Counted from the first letter of the stretch, positions 1 through 7,077 are shown. The stretch: 9,928 bases of DNA from an uncultured Clostridium sp. (GCA_947568605.1 CANOPV010000020.1:1-9928); one strand, 5' to 3'. Program-made: numbers and translations. Notes: generated from the letters alone by a model not told the origin.

Positions 1-1608
1 TTTTTTATTGATTTCTTCTAATGTTGTTATTCCATCTAATACTTTATATATTCCATCTATTACTAGTGGTTTATATAAACCATTTAATGCTTGTTCTTTT
101 ATTTTTAATGTTGATGCATCTTGTGCTATTAGTTCACGAATTGTATCATCTATTACTAGAATTTCAAATATACCTATTCTCTCATAGTATCCTACATAAT
201 TACATTTTTTACATCCTATTGCCTCATAAGTTTTCTTATCTCTAAAATCAAATTCTACATTATATTTTTTACCTATATACTGCATTTTTTCTATTTCTTC
301 TTCTGTAAAACTTCTTTCTTGTGCACAATGTGGGCATAATTTTCGTACTAATCTTTGTGAAACTGATGTTGCAAGTGTACTTGATATATCATAATTTGAT
401 ATTCCCATTTTTCTTAATCTTGTTATAACTTCTATTGCATCTATTGTATGTATTGTAGATAATACATAATGTCCTGTTTGTCCTGCTTGAAATGCTATTT
501 CAGCAGTTTCTTGGTCTCTTATTTCTCCAACAAGAATTATGTCTGGGTCTTGTCTTAATACTGTTCTTAGAGAATCTGAAAATGATATTTTTGCATCAAT
601 TTCTATTTGGTTTAATCCAGGTATTCGTATTTCTACTGGGTCTTCTACTGTTGTTATATTTATTTCTGGTCTATTTAAATAATTTATTATACTATATAAA
701 CTCGTTGTTTTCCCTTCTCCTGTTGGTGCTGCCATAATTGTTATACTATTTCTTTTATCAAAACATTGTTTTACTGTCTTTTCATCTTTTGGAAATCCTA
801 ACTCAAATAATTCTTTTATGTTTGTATTCTTTTTTAATAGTCTTAATACAAATTTTTCTCCATATACATTTCTTTGTGATGATACACGAATATTGTATTC
901 TGGATATAATATAATTCTACCATCTTGTGATTCTTGTTTTTCTTGGTGCATATTAGATATTGCTTTTAATCTACCTATTATTTGCTGTTGTTTTGAATTT
1001 TCCATATTTGCTACTGTAAATAATTCTCCATCTATTCTATAACGTACTCTTAAAGAATCTTCCATTGGCTCAAAATGTATATCACTTGCTCTTCTTTCCA
1101 TCCCAGTTTTTATAATACTATCAACCAAAGATGTTACATCTGTTGAAGATGTTATATTATCTGTTACTTTTCCTTCAAAAGATTTTAAAATGTCATTTAT
1201 AATTCCCTCAAAAGTTATATATCTTTCCATTACTAACCCTTTATTTAGTAATAATAATCTTATTGTATCTATTATTTTTCTATTAGTAGTATCTGCAAAA
1301 CAAACTTTTATTTTTCCACTCTCTATATCAAATGGTATAACTTTATTTTTCTTTGCAATGTCTATTGATATGTATTCTTCAAATTTTATGTTAATTTTTT
1401 CTTTTGTTAGTATTATTCCTTTTTCTCCAATTATTTCTCCAATCGCTTCTATTAGAGCCGTCTCATCACATATATTTAATTTTCTTATTATATCTCCAAT
1501 TTTTTCATTTTGATTATCTTTTTGGTAGTTTAGTGCATTTTGTATATCTCTTTCTGTTATCAATCCTTTTCTTACTAATTCTATTCCTATTGGTTGTGTT
1601 CGTGCCAT
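1..1608 (-). CDS. pilB: Type IV pilus assembly ATPase PilB (GspE/PulE family), 3' end cut by window edge
   Basis: Cytoplasmic hexameric ATPase that powers pilus extension. I translated 536 codons without a stop; PilB/GspE proteins are usually about 550-570 aa, so only a short C-terminal end is missing. An N-terminal MshEN/T2SSE_N-like region (about residues 1-150) precedes the ATPase core. Walker A is APTGEGKTT at about 294-302 (Lys300). The Asp-box region is VEDPVE. Walker B is ILVGEIRD with Glu362. His-box-like STIHT follows. A zinc-binding tetracysteine is seen as CPHC (425/428) and CKKC (466/469), typical of PilB/GspE and absent from the retraction ATPase PilT. The start ATG (1608-1606) has GGAGG 7 nt upstream. 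It is the last pilus gene in the window, 91 bp after a minor prepilin gene. Family assignment is firm; the choice of PilB over a competence or secretion homologue (ComGA/GspE) rests on the PilM/N/O neighbours. Confidence 0.95.
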   Translation of the reverse strand, partial: MARTQPIGIELVRKGLITERDIQNALNYQKDNQNEKIGDIIRKLNICDETALIEAIGEIIGEKGIILTKEKINIKFEEYISIDIAKKNKVIPFDIESGKIKVCFADTTNRKIIDTIRLLLLNKGLVMERYITFEGIINDILKSFEGKVTDNITSSTDVTSLVDSIIKTGMERRASDIHFEPMEDSLRVRYRIDGELFTVANMENSKQQQIIGRLKAISNMHQEKQESQDGRIILYPEYNIRVSSQRNVYGEKFVLRLLKKNTNIKELFELGFPKDEKTVKQCFDKRNSITIMAAPTGEGKTTSLYSIINYLNRPEINITTVEDPVEIRIPGLNQIEIDAKISFSDSLRTVLRQDPDIILVGEIRDQETAEIAFQAGQTGHYVLSTIHTIDAIEVITRLRKMGISNYDISSTLATSVSQRLVRKLCPHCAQERSFTEEEIEKMQYIGKKYNVEFDFRDKKTYEAIGCKKCNYVGYYERIGIFEILVIDDTIRELIAQDASTLKIKEQALNGLYKPLVIDGIYKVLDGITTLEEINKK

Positions 1609-1699
1609 ATAAATTCCTCCTTTTATACCTATATCTATTATATCGTATATTTTCAAAATTTTATAGTATTTAGTAATAATTACATAAATTTAACAATTT

Positions 1700-2152
1700 T
1701 TATGATTTTAATGTATATATCATTGTTCTATTTTGTATAATTGCACCTTGTGTTTCTATATATATATTTATAATATTTTTATTGTTTTGGTCTATTTTAA
1801 ATTTAAGTGAATTTATATTTTTACATATAAGATTTCCATTTCTATAAATTGCATTATTTTCAAATTTATATATATTTGTTTCATAACTTTTGGAATTATA
1901 TAATGTTATTCCTATTTTTTCTTTATTCTCATCTTCTAAAAAATTTGTAATATTAACTCCTTCTTCTTTTATGTCTTGCAAAAAATACATATTAAATTTA
2001 TTAATTTCAGCATAACTTTTTGTTGTTTCATCAAAATTTATAACATTATTATAAAAGTAAGATGTGATTGTTGTAATAATTCCAATAATTATAGAAAATA
2101 CAATAACATATATAGTTAGGGCAATTAAAGTTATACCTTTTTTATTTCTCAT
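1700..2152 (-). CDS. Minor prepilin-like protein with type III signal peptide (PilW/ComGF-like position)
   Basis: A 150-aa protein with a prepilin leader: a short basic stretch MRNKKG followed by ITLIALTIYV and a continuous hydrophobic helix to about residue 33. Expected cleavage is after Gly6, giving N-terminal Ile. The usual Glu at mature position 5 is Ala here. The rest is a polar, Asn/Lys-rich globular domain with no cysteine pair except a lone CK near residue 110, and I cannot match it to a specific pilin class. It lies 19 bp downstream of another prepilin gene and 91 bp upstream of pilB, so it is probably co-transcribed. An AAAGGAAA stretch about 10 nt before the ATG is a weakish ribosome binding site. 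By position and length it is likely a minor pilin that helps start pilus assembly; the specific PilW/PilX name is inference. Confidence 0.8.
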   Translation of the reverse strand: MRNKKGITLIALTIYVIVFSIIIGIITTITSYFYNNVINFDETTKSYAEINKFNMYFLQDIKEEGVNITNFLEDENKEKIGITLYNSKSYETNIYKFENNAIYRNGNLICKNINSLKFKIDQNNKNIINIYIETQGAIIQNRTMIYTLKS

Positions 2153-2171
2153 TTTTACAAGATTTCCTTTC

Positions 2172-2660
2172 TTATTTTATTGTTTTTAACGTTCTTATTG
2201 TTAAAGTTTCAGTATTTGTTGAATTATTTGAATCTTTTCCTAAATTATATTTTATATTTACTGTTATAATTTTTATATAATCTTGCTTTTTAACTTCTAA
2301 ATTATTAAATCTATCACTATATTTTTCTATGATAATTTCTATATCAAAATTATTAACATTTGAGTTATAAATATTATTACTTATTTTACTTTCTTTTTTT
2401 AATATTTCATCTAATTTCTTTTTTAATTTTAATTGTTCATCTTCATTATTTTTAAATGTAACTTCTTCATAGTCTGTGGCTTCTATTGTTTCTAATATAT
2501 TTATTGCATAATCTGTTGCAATTACATTTCTTTTTATTCCTGCTCCACTTAGATATAAATTATACATCATTGTTGCTATAATTGAAATTGTAATTAGTAT
2601 GATAACTATTGAAACAGAAATATCTATTCCTGTAAAACCTTTATTTTCTTTTATTTTCAT
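2172..2660 (-). CDS. Minor prepilin-like protein (PilV-like)
   Basis: A 162-aa protein with a prepilin leader MKIKENKG followed by FTGIDISVSIVIILITISI. Cleavage is expected between Gly8 and Phe9, giving the methylatable N-terminal Phe typical of type IV pilins. Mature position 5 is Asp13, a conservative replacement of the canonical Glu. After the hydrophobic helix (about 9-33) comes a charged region with possible coiled coil (about 60-95) and a beta-rich C-terminus (DIEIIIEKYS, IKIITVNIKYNL). Start ATG has a strong GGAGGT 8 nt upstream. The gene sits immediately downstream (in transcription) of the repeat cluster at 2721-3088, so it may depend on read-through from the pilin and peptidase genes or on its own promoter. 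Most likely a minor pilin; I cannot assign a subclass by eye. Confidence 0.82.
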   Translation of the reverse strand: MKIKENKGFTGIDISVSIVIILITISIIATMMYNLYLSGAGIKRNVIATDYAINILETIEATDYEEVTFKNNEDEQLKLKKKLDEILKKESKISNNIYNSNVNNFDIEIIIEKYSDRFNNLEVKKQDYIKIITVNIKYNLGKDSNNSTNTETLTIRTLKTIK

Positions 2661-2720
2661 TAATTTACCTCCAAGAACCTATAGTCATCTTCGATGTGAT
2701 ACCACCTTTGTTAAAAGAGT

Positions 2721-2861
2721 CAAATTCTTGCCTCCCTTATTTAAGGGAGGTGGCACGAAGTGCCAGAGGGTTCTATTATATTGTTAATATAAATTTTTAT
2801 TTACTGAACCCCCAGTCGTGCTTTGCACGACAGCCCCCTTATTAAAGGGGCCAAGATTTAA
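2721..2861. repeat. Repeat family A: palindromic element with nested hairpins
   Basis: The two ends are inverted repeats: 2727-2773 (CTTGCCTCCC...GGGTTC) pairs imperfectly with 2806-2855 (GAACCCCC...GGGGCCAAG), around an AT-only-like centre of about 32 bp. Each arm contains its own small hairpins: 2731-2750 (CCTCCCTTATTTAAGGGAGG), 2751-2765 (TGGCACGAAGTGCCA), 2815-2831 (GTCGTGCTTTGCACGAC) and about 2833-2851. GC content is far above the surroundings. There is no coding capacity. The layout is that of a non-autonomous palindromic intergenic repeat (MITE-like). From memory, similar CCCTCCC...GGAGGG elements occur in gut Clostridia, but I could not search for them. Confidence 0.8.
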
Positions 2862-2865
2862 GCAA

Positions 2866-2963
2866 TTTCTTCGAAGAACGGCCGATTAAAATCGCCCTAC
2901 ATTTATTCGGGTCTAGCCGTTGTAGTGCGGACGAACAATGTTCGCCCCTACATTTCTCTACAT
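2866..2963. repeat. Repeat family B, copy 1 (units ending CCCTACAT)
   Basis: Begins with the perfect 12-bp palindrome TTCTTCGAAGAA (2867-2878) and contains two units ending in CGCCC(C)TACAT (2893-2902 and 2943-2953). The second unit holds the near-perfect palindrome CGAACAATGTTCG (2932-2944) inside GCGGACGAACAATGTTCGCC. Long stretches recur in the same orientation at 8349-8531, including GGGTCTAGCC and GCGGACGAACAATGTTCGCC followed by CCTACATTTCTCTACA. No open frame. Function unknown. Confidence 0.8.
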
Positions 2964-2985
2964 TTTTTAATTTAGCATTTTTAGG

Positions 2986-3088
2986 GCAATTCGAGTTAAA
3001 GAATTATTTTTTTAATGAAATTATGCGACAATATGACTTTAGTCTTTGGAGCCAATGAATTAAAAAAATAATTTTAACGAAGAATTGC
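2986..3088 (-). repeat. Repeat family C, copy 1: 103-bp imperfect palindrome
   Basis: The ends GCAATTCGAG and CGAAGAATTGC are inverted repeats, and the arms (about 43 bp each, with a shared TTATTTTTTTAAT core) can fold into one long stem. The reverse complement matches 8163-8265 over the same 103-bp length. The first 43 bases are identical, 14 bases at the tip differ, and the remainder is identical apart from a TC/CT swap. The tip here carries GACTTTAGTC, which can form a small hairpin. The right end overlaps the 3' end of the prepilin peptidase gene. Non-coding otherwise. Confidence 0.88.
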
Positions 3089-3859
3089 AATAAATATAAA
3101 ATTCGTTATAATAATACATATAATGTTAATTACACATAAATAAAACCCTATTGAGATTTTTTCTTTTTTCTTTTTTATCTTATTTATAATATATTTTAAT
3201 ATTATAATTATTGCTGTTAATATTAATGATAATATTAGACTTATTATATTATTAAATATAATTATATAAGTACATAGTGTTAATATTTGTATTATATAAT
3301 TGTTTTTATTATATTTATGTACTAATATTTCATTTATAATTATTAAAATTAGCATTATAAATAAATATATAGTATATGAATATACAACTTTTAGATTATT
3401 TGTACATACATATATTATATATACTATTGAAATAATAAAACCATATATTAATAATGATTTTTGAATATTTTTATTTTCTTTATCTATTCCTGCTATAATA
3501 AATAAACTTACAAAGTATAATATTCCAAAAGAAAATTTTATTATTTTATATATTTCTAAATACATAAAATTAAATTTTAATGATAGAGCATATAATAAAA
3601 ATGCTAAACCTGATAATATTTCTAATATTAAATATCTTATTCTTATTTTATTTCCACAATATCTACATTTTCCTCTTAGAAATATGTAACTAAATACTGG
3701 GAATAAATCTAATATGTTTAATTTGTGTTTACATTTTGGGCAATATGAATGTGTATATAATATATCTTGTTTTAATGGAATTCTATATACAGCAAGTGTA
3801 AAAAAACTTCCAAAAAATGTTCCCATTATAAATATTAATAAGTATAGAAATATTTCCAT
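3074..3859 (-). CDS. pilD: Prepilin peptidase / N-methyltransferase (PilD, peptidase A24 family), apparently degenerate active site
   Basis: Polytopic membrane enzyme expected to cleave prepilin leaders after Gly and methylate the new N-terminus. The N-terminal half is typical: GTFFGSFFTLAVYRIP, then a zinc-binding tetracysteine CPKC (40/43) and CRYC (65/68) flanking the conserved DLFPVFSYIFLRGKCRYCG block, then about six further hydrophobic segments. The first catalytic Asp is visible in GIDKENKNIQ (Asp126), but the second, normally in a GxGDxKL motif, is not; the best-aligned segment reads NKNNYII. I start at 3859 because GGAG lies 6 nt before that ATG. The next in-frame ATG upstream, at 3871, has no ribosome binding site and would add four residues. 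The final residues AILR and the stop come from repeat C. It may be inactive as a protease or an unusual variant. Confidence 0.88.
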   Translation of the reverse strand: MEIFLYLLIFIMGTFFGSFFTLAVYRIPLKQDILYTHSYCPKCKHKLNILDLFPVFSYIFLRGKCRYCGNKIRIRYLILEILSGLAFLLYALSLKFNFMYLEIYKIIKFSFGILYFVSLFIIAGIDKENKNIQKSLLIYGFIISIVYIIYVCTNNLKVVYSYTIYLFIMLILIIINEILVHKYNKNNYIIQILTLCTYIIIFNNIISLILSLILTAIIIILKYIINKIKKKKEKISIGFYLCVINIICIIITNFIFIAILR

Positions 3860-3865
3860 TATCTT

Positions 3866-3869
3866 CTCC
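3866..3869 (-). promoter_or_regulatory. Ribosome binding site deciding the pilD start
   Basis: GGAG on the minus strand, 6 nt before the ATG at 3859-3857. The upstream in-frame ATG at 3871 is preceded by AAAATTAATGA with no Shine-Dalgarno match, so translation probably starts at the second ATG. Confidence 0.6.
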
Positions 3870-3881
3870 ATTCATTAATTT

Positions 3882-3919
3882 TAAAAACAGGCATATACAT
3901 ATAATTAATGTATATGCCT
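3882..3919 (-). terminator. Intrinsic terminator or attenuator after the pilin gene
   Basis: Perfect 12-bp inverted repeat AGGCATATACAT (3889-3900) and ATGTATATGCCT (3908-3919) with a 7-nt loop. On the minus strand it is followed directly by GTTTTTAAAA. It lies between the pilin stop (3947) and the pilD start (3859). This is the layout of a Rho-independent terminator, although the stem is AT-rich. It could partly stop transcription so that pilin mRNA exceeds that of downstream genes, or protect the pilin mRNA 3' end. Confidence 0.72.
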
Positions 3920-3946
3920 AAGTGTAACACTTGAATAAAACATAAA

Positions 3947-4189
3947 CTATGCATTTGGTGGTGTTGTGTTATCATATCTTTCTAGTATGTTTGTCATTTT
4001 TTGAAATAAATTTTGGATTTGCTCTGTTTCATTAGTTGATGCTTCATTGTATTTATCTACTGCTTGTTGTGTTTTTCCTACAAAATCATCGTCTAAAACT
4101 ATTTTAAGTGTTACACCTGCTAATATTAATAGTAGTATTATTGTTATTACTAATGCTACTAATGTAATACCTTTACTAGATTTTAACAT
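3947..4189 (-). CDS. pilA: Type IV pilin, probable major subunit (short)
   Basis: An 80-aa prepilin. The leader MLKSSKG is followed by ITLVALVITIILLLILAGVTLKIVLDDD, a canonical pilin N-terminal helix of the kind common in Clostridia, with cleavage expected after Gly7 and a mature chain of about 73 aa. Mature position 5 is Ala rather than Glu. The rest (about 36-80) is a short amphipathic helix with Gln/Asn/Thr and no cysteines, so there is almost no globular head. A strong GGAGG lies 9 nt before the ATG. A terminator-like hairpin follows the gene, which fits a highly expressed subunit. The major-pilin role is inferred from position and the hairpin; it could also be a pseudopilin. Confidence 0.82.
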   Translation of the reverse strand: MLKSSKGITLVALVITIILLLILAGVTLKIVLDDDFVGKTQQAVDKYNEASTNETEQIQNLFQKMTNILERYDNTTPPNA

Positions 4190-4246
4190 ATAAAATTCCT
4201 CCTTTATAAAATTTTGTATATCTATATATAATAAATATAACCTAAA

Positions 4247-4648
4247 TCATTTTGTTCCATTATTCTTAAAAAATGTCCCATCATTTGTTGTATTGTTTTG
4301 AATATTGGAATTTGTATTATTTGCTCCATCATTGTTGTTATTGTTATTTGTAGTACCTGTTGTATAATATGAAAATGGGTTTGGATTTCCTGCATTATAT
4401 GATTTTATTTTTTCATATATATTTAAGTCTTTTGAATCTACTTGATATGTTATTATTACTTCTTCTTTATTATCTACTACTTTTTCCGCCAATTCTTCTT
4501 TTATATTAGTTGGAGTTTCATAGGGTAAAACTGTTGGAACAATTTTACTACTTGGAATATAATCGTATAATAATACTCCTAAGCCTAATATAATTGCTAT
4601 TAATAATAATAACATTATTATTGTTTCTTTTATTAGAGTTTTTATCAT
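4247..4648 (-). CDS. Small membrane-anchored pilus protein, PilP-like candidate, with Asn-rich tail
   Basis: A 133-aa protein with one N-terminal membrane helix (about 8-28), then a short extracytoplasmic region with VIITYQVDSKDLNIYEKIKSYNAGNPNPFSYY, then a low-complexity Asn/Thr/Gly tail (about 97-133, including six consecutive Asn). The NPNPF motif (88-92) resembles the xxPF segment of PilP/PulC-type inner-membrane proteins, and the gene sits right after the PilO-like gene, where pilP is found in pilMNOP operons. It is much shorter than usual PilP and has no recognisable beta-domain. The start has GGAG 9 nt upstream; spacing to the PilO-like gene is 24 bp. Function is inferred mainly from gene order; I would otherwise call it hypothetical. 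Confidence 0.65.
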   Translation of the reverse strand: MIKTLIKETIIMLLLLIAIILGLGVLLYDYIPSSKIVPTVLPYETPTNIKEELAEKVVDNKEEVIITYQVDSKDLNIYEKIKSYNAGNPNPFSYYTTGTTNNNNNNDGANNTNSNIQNNTTNDGTFFKNNGTK

Positions 4649-4672
4649 CTTACTTTCTCCTTTGTTTTAATT

Positions 4673-5452
4673 TTATGTTGTAGTATTTTGTTTATTTGTA
4701 GTATTAGTGTTGTCATCTTTTACTGTGTTTGTAGAATTTGTATTTGTATTTTGATTTTTTACAGTATTTGCTTCATTTATACTTGTGTTTTGAGTTTTCA
4801 CTGAATCGTTAGATTTTATATTTATTCCAACATTTTCTACTGTAAATGTCGCTTGTAATAAATTAGTGTCTACTTTTTGTTCTGTTTGTTCTTCTGATTG
4901 ATTATTATTAGATGAATTTTCAATTTTTGGCACTAATAAGAATTTATCTATTCTAAATCCCAATTTTGCATCATTTTCTACCGCTGATATAAAATCTGAA
5001 ATGTATATATATTCTCCTATTAATGTAAAGTTTAAATTGTATTGGTTAGGTTGTCCACTACTTCCTTTTACAACATCTATTTTCATATCTATTCCATTAT
5101 TTTTAGTTGCATAATTTCCAAGTTTTGTCCATAAAAATTCTGTTTCATATATTTCTGTTTGACTTGCTTTTTCTAGTTCATTTTCTGTGCTGTATAGTAC
5201 TAAATCTGCGTACTCGCCTTTTCTAAGTGTTAATTGTTTATAACTATCATTTAGTTTTGATTGTTCTTGTGGATATAATACACTTGATAATATTTCTAAA
5301 TCTTCTATATTTTTGTCTAATTTATTGTTATTTTCTACAAGTTCATTCCAAGATAGAATTTTGAAACTACCTATTGAGATACCGTTTGTAAATGTAAAGT
5401 ATACTAATATAATTAAAAGTATAGTTAATATTGATAGTAAAATTCTTCTCAT
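4673..5452 (-). CDS. pilO: PilO-like inner-membrane alignment protein with Asn/Thr-rich C-terminal tail
   Basis: A 259-aa bitopic membrane protein: one N-terminal helix (about 4-22), then a coiled coil (about 34-57), then an alpha/beta domain (about 105-213) containing YNLNFTLIGEYIYISDFISAVEND. The latter matches the ferredoxin-like fold pattern of PilO/GspM, where a beta strand is followed by a helix of the type ‘Y..l..Fi..lE’. The last 45 residues are a low-complexity Asn/Thr/Lys tail built from loose repeats such as NTVKNQNTNTN and NTVKDDNTNTT. Its ATG overlaps the stop of the PilM-PilN gene (ATGA, 4 bp), which implies translational coupling and shared complex membership. PilO normally pairs with PilN in the periplasmic or extracytoplasmic space. 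Sequence identity to known PilO is low, so the call relies on architecture plus context. Confidence 0.8.
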   Translation of the reverse strand: MRRILLSILTILLIILVYFTFTNGISIGSFKILSWNELVENNNKLDKNIEDLEILSSVLYPQEQSKLNDSYKQLTLRKGEYADLVLYSTENELEKASQTEIYETEFLWTKLGNYATKNNGIDMKIDVVKGSSGQPNQYNLNFTLIGEYIYISDFISAVENDAKLGFRIDKFLLVPKIENSSNNNQSEEQTEQKVDTNLLQATFTVENVGINIKSNDSVKTQNTSINEANTVKNQNTNTNSTNTVKDDNTNTTNKQNTTT

Positions 5453-7077
5453 ATTATATCTCCTTCTATTTTAACTTTAACTACTCCATTTTCTTTAACA
5501 GCACTATCAGATGTAACATTTGTTAAGATGTTTTCTGTTTTTAATATTGCTTTAAAATATCCTAATTGTTCATATTGTTTTGCTTCTGCATTTATTACTA
5601 TATGTGTTCCTTCTGTATTTTGTATTGATGTTAATTGTACATTTTTTGGAATTACAAACATTATTTGATTTAGTAGTGTTGGTATTGAATTTTTAGTTTT
5701 TGAATTATTTGCTATTTGTTTATTTATTGCTTCTAAATTGTTTATTAGTTTTGCATATTCATTTGTTCTTGAATCTACACTACTTTTATCTTTGTTTAAA
5801 TTTAATATTTGTTCTTCTTGCTTTACAGTTGCAATTTTTACTTCATCTGTTTTTTTATTTATTTCATTATTAATAAACATTGTTCCTGCTGTATATACTG
5901 CAAGTAATAGTAATATTCCTCCTATTGTTCTTAATATCGCTCTTTCTGATTTTGAAAAACTTGTTTTGAAATCAAGGTCAAAGTTAAAATCAAAATTTTT
6001 CTTTTTTGTTGATGTTGTTTTTTTACTTCCACCAATATCTGTATTCATTAATTGTATAAAGTCATTAAATTTAGAAGTTTTTTTGAAGTCTACCTCTTTT
6101 ATTCCTTCGCCTAATCCTTGTAATGCTAATGCTATTGCTGAATTTACTTCTATATAATCTTTTATATTAACATTTGTTGATAGATTTTTTAAAAAGTAGG
6201 GTTTTAGTATTTCACATTTTGTATCATTTAAGTAATCTTGGAAATATATATCTATATTGTTTATAACAGATGCAGTTCCTGTTATATATACTTTATCAAT
6301 TTTGTTCATATTTTCATTTATTATTTTTCTTACTTTTCCTGCTATTTCATACAATGTTGGCATAATTTCATCTAAATAGTCATTTTCGGCTATATTTAAG
6401 TCTAATGCTTCACTTGTATATAATGTTGCACTTTTGCATATTTCATAAGCTTTTGAATAAGAGTTTTCTTTTTGATTAATTTTCTGAAATATTTCTTCTG
6501 CTCCTTCTTTTAAAATATCTACATTATAAACATTTTTATCTATTATTGTTGTAATTGTTGTTTTATCTTCAATGTTTACTATTATTACATTTTCTTTATT
6601 TTCATATTCCAATAAGTTTGTTATACTAACTCCTATTGGTGATATTGATGTAATTCTGTTTTTTTCTAGTTTATTTGTTTTTCTTGCTATATCTGTTTTA
6701 TTTGCTGATATGTGTATTGCTTTTATTTTTTCTTTATCTTCTAAATCTTTTACTAATATATATCTTGTGTCATACCCTTCTTTGTTTTTTCCATTTTCAT
6801 AACATATAGATTCGAATTCGGTGTTTATTACACTTTTAATGTCTTTTTTATTTAATAAACTGAATATATGAAAATAATTGTAGATTTCATTTGATAAGTT
6901 AATACTAATTGGTATTCTGTAACTGTAAGTTTCAGAAATAATTTGTTCTAATGCTTCTTCTAATTTATCATAAAATTTTATATTAAATGCTTCTACTTTT
7001 ATAATGTTATTTTCTTTTGATAATTTAGCATATTTGATTAAGTTATTTTCTATATATATTCCTAAACACGTTGACAT
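5449..7077 (-). CDS. pilM: PilM-PilN fusion: actin-like ATPase domain joined to inner-membrane PilN
   Basis: A 542-aa protein. Residues 1 to about 335 form a PilM-like actin/FtsA-type ATPase: phosphate-1 strand LGIYIENNLIKYAKL, a second strand pair VNIEDKTTITTIIDKNVYNVDIL, the GGAEEI-like KEGAEEIF helix, VYITGTASVINNI as the adenosine-type motif, and ALALQGLG. A Lys-rich linker (about 345-375) leads to one membrane helix (about 382-401), a coiled coil (about 403-455) and a ferredoxin-like domain (about 463-540) with IPTLLNQIMFVIPKNVQLTSIQ, the hallmark PilN/GspL-type region. Normally PilM binds a short N-terminal PilN peptide; here they are one chain. Start ATG has GGAGG 6 nt upstream. First gene of the pilus operon, facing the dodecin/spoVA genes. 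PilM and PilN identities are each well supported. Confidence 0.9.
   Translation of the reverse strand: MSTCLGIYIENNLIKYAKLSKENNIIKVEAFNIKFYDKLEEALEQIISETYSYRIPISINLSNEIYNYFHIFSLLNKKDIKSVINTEFESICYENGKNKEGYDTRYILVKDLEDKEKIKAIHISANKTDIARKTNKLEKNRITSISPIGVSITNLLEYENKENVIIVNIEDKTTITTIIDKNVYNVDILKEGAEEIFQKINQKENSYSKAYEICKSATLYTSEALDLNIAENDYLDEIMPTLYEIAGKVRKIINENMNKIDKVYITGTASVINNIDIYFQDYLNDTKCEILKPYFLKNLSTNVNIKDYIEVNSAIALALQGLGEGIKEVDFKKTSKFNDFIQLMNTDIGGSKKTTSTKKKNFDFNFDLDFKTSFSKSERAILRTIGGILLLLAVYTAGTMFINNEINKKTDEVKIATVKQEEQILNLNKDKSSVDSRTNEYAKLINNLEAINKQIANNSKTKNSIPTLLNQIMFVIPKNVQLTSIQNTEGTHIVINAEAKQYEQLGYFKAILKTENILTNVTSDSAVKENGVVKVKIEGDII

Noticed and set aside
21..1673. Several plus-strand open frames (for example 492-737, 1190-1513, 1404-1673) rich in Leu and Phe
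   Set aside because: They lie antisense to pilB, have no ribosome binding sites, and their Leu/Phe-rich composition is what the reverse strand of AT-rich coding DNA produces.
2599..2787. Plus-strand open frame of 62 codons
   Set aside because: It overlaps the minor prepilin start antisense and runs into repeat A; no ribosome binding site and no recognisable protein.
2721..3088. CRISPR array
   Set aside because: Repeats are palindromic, of several families, of uneven length and not separated by equal-sized spacers.
5738..6802. Plus-strand open frames 5738-6157 and 6572-6802
   Set aside because: Antisense shadows of the PilM-PilN gene, which has clear domains on the other strand.
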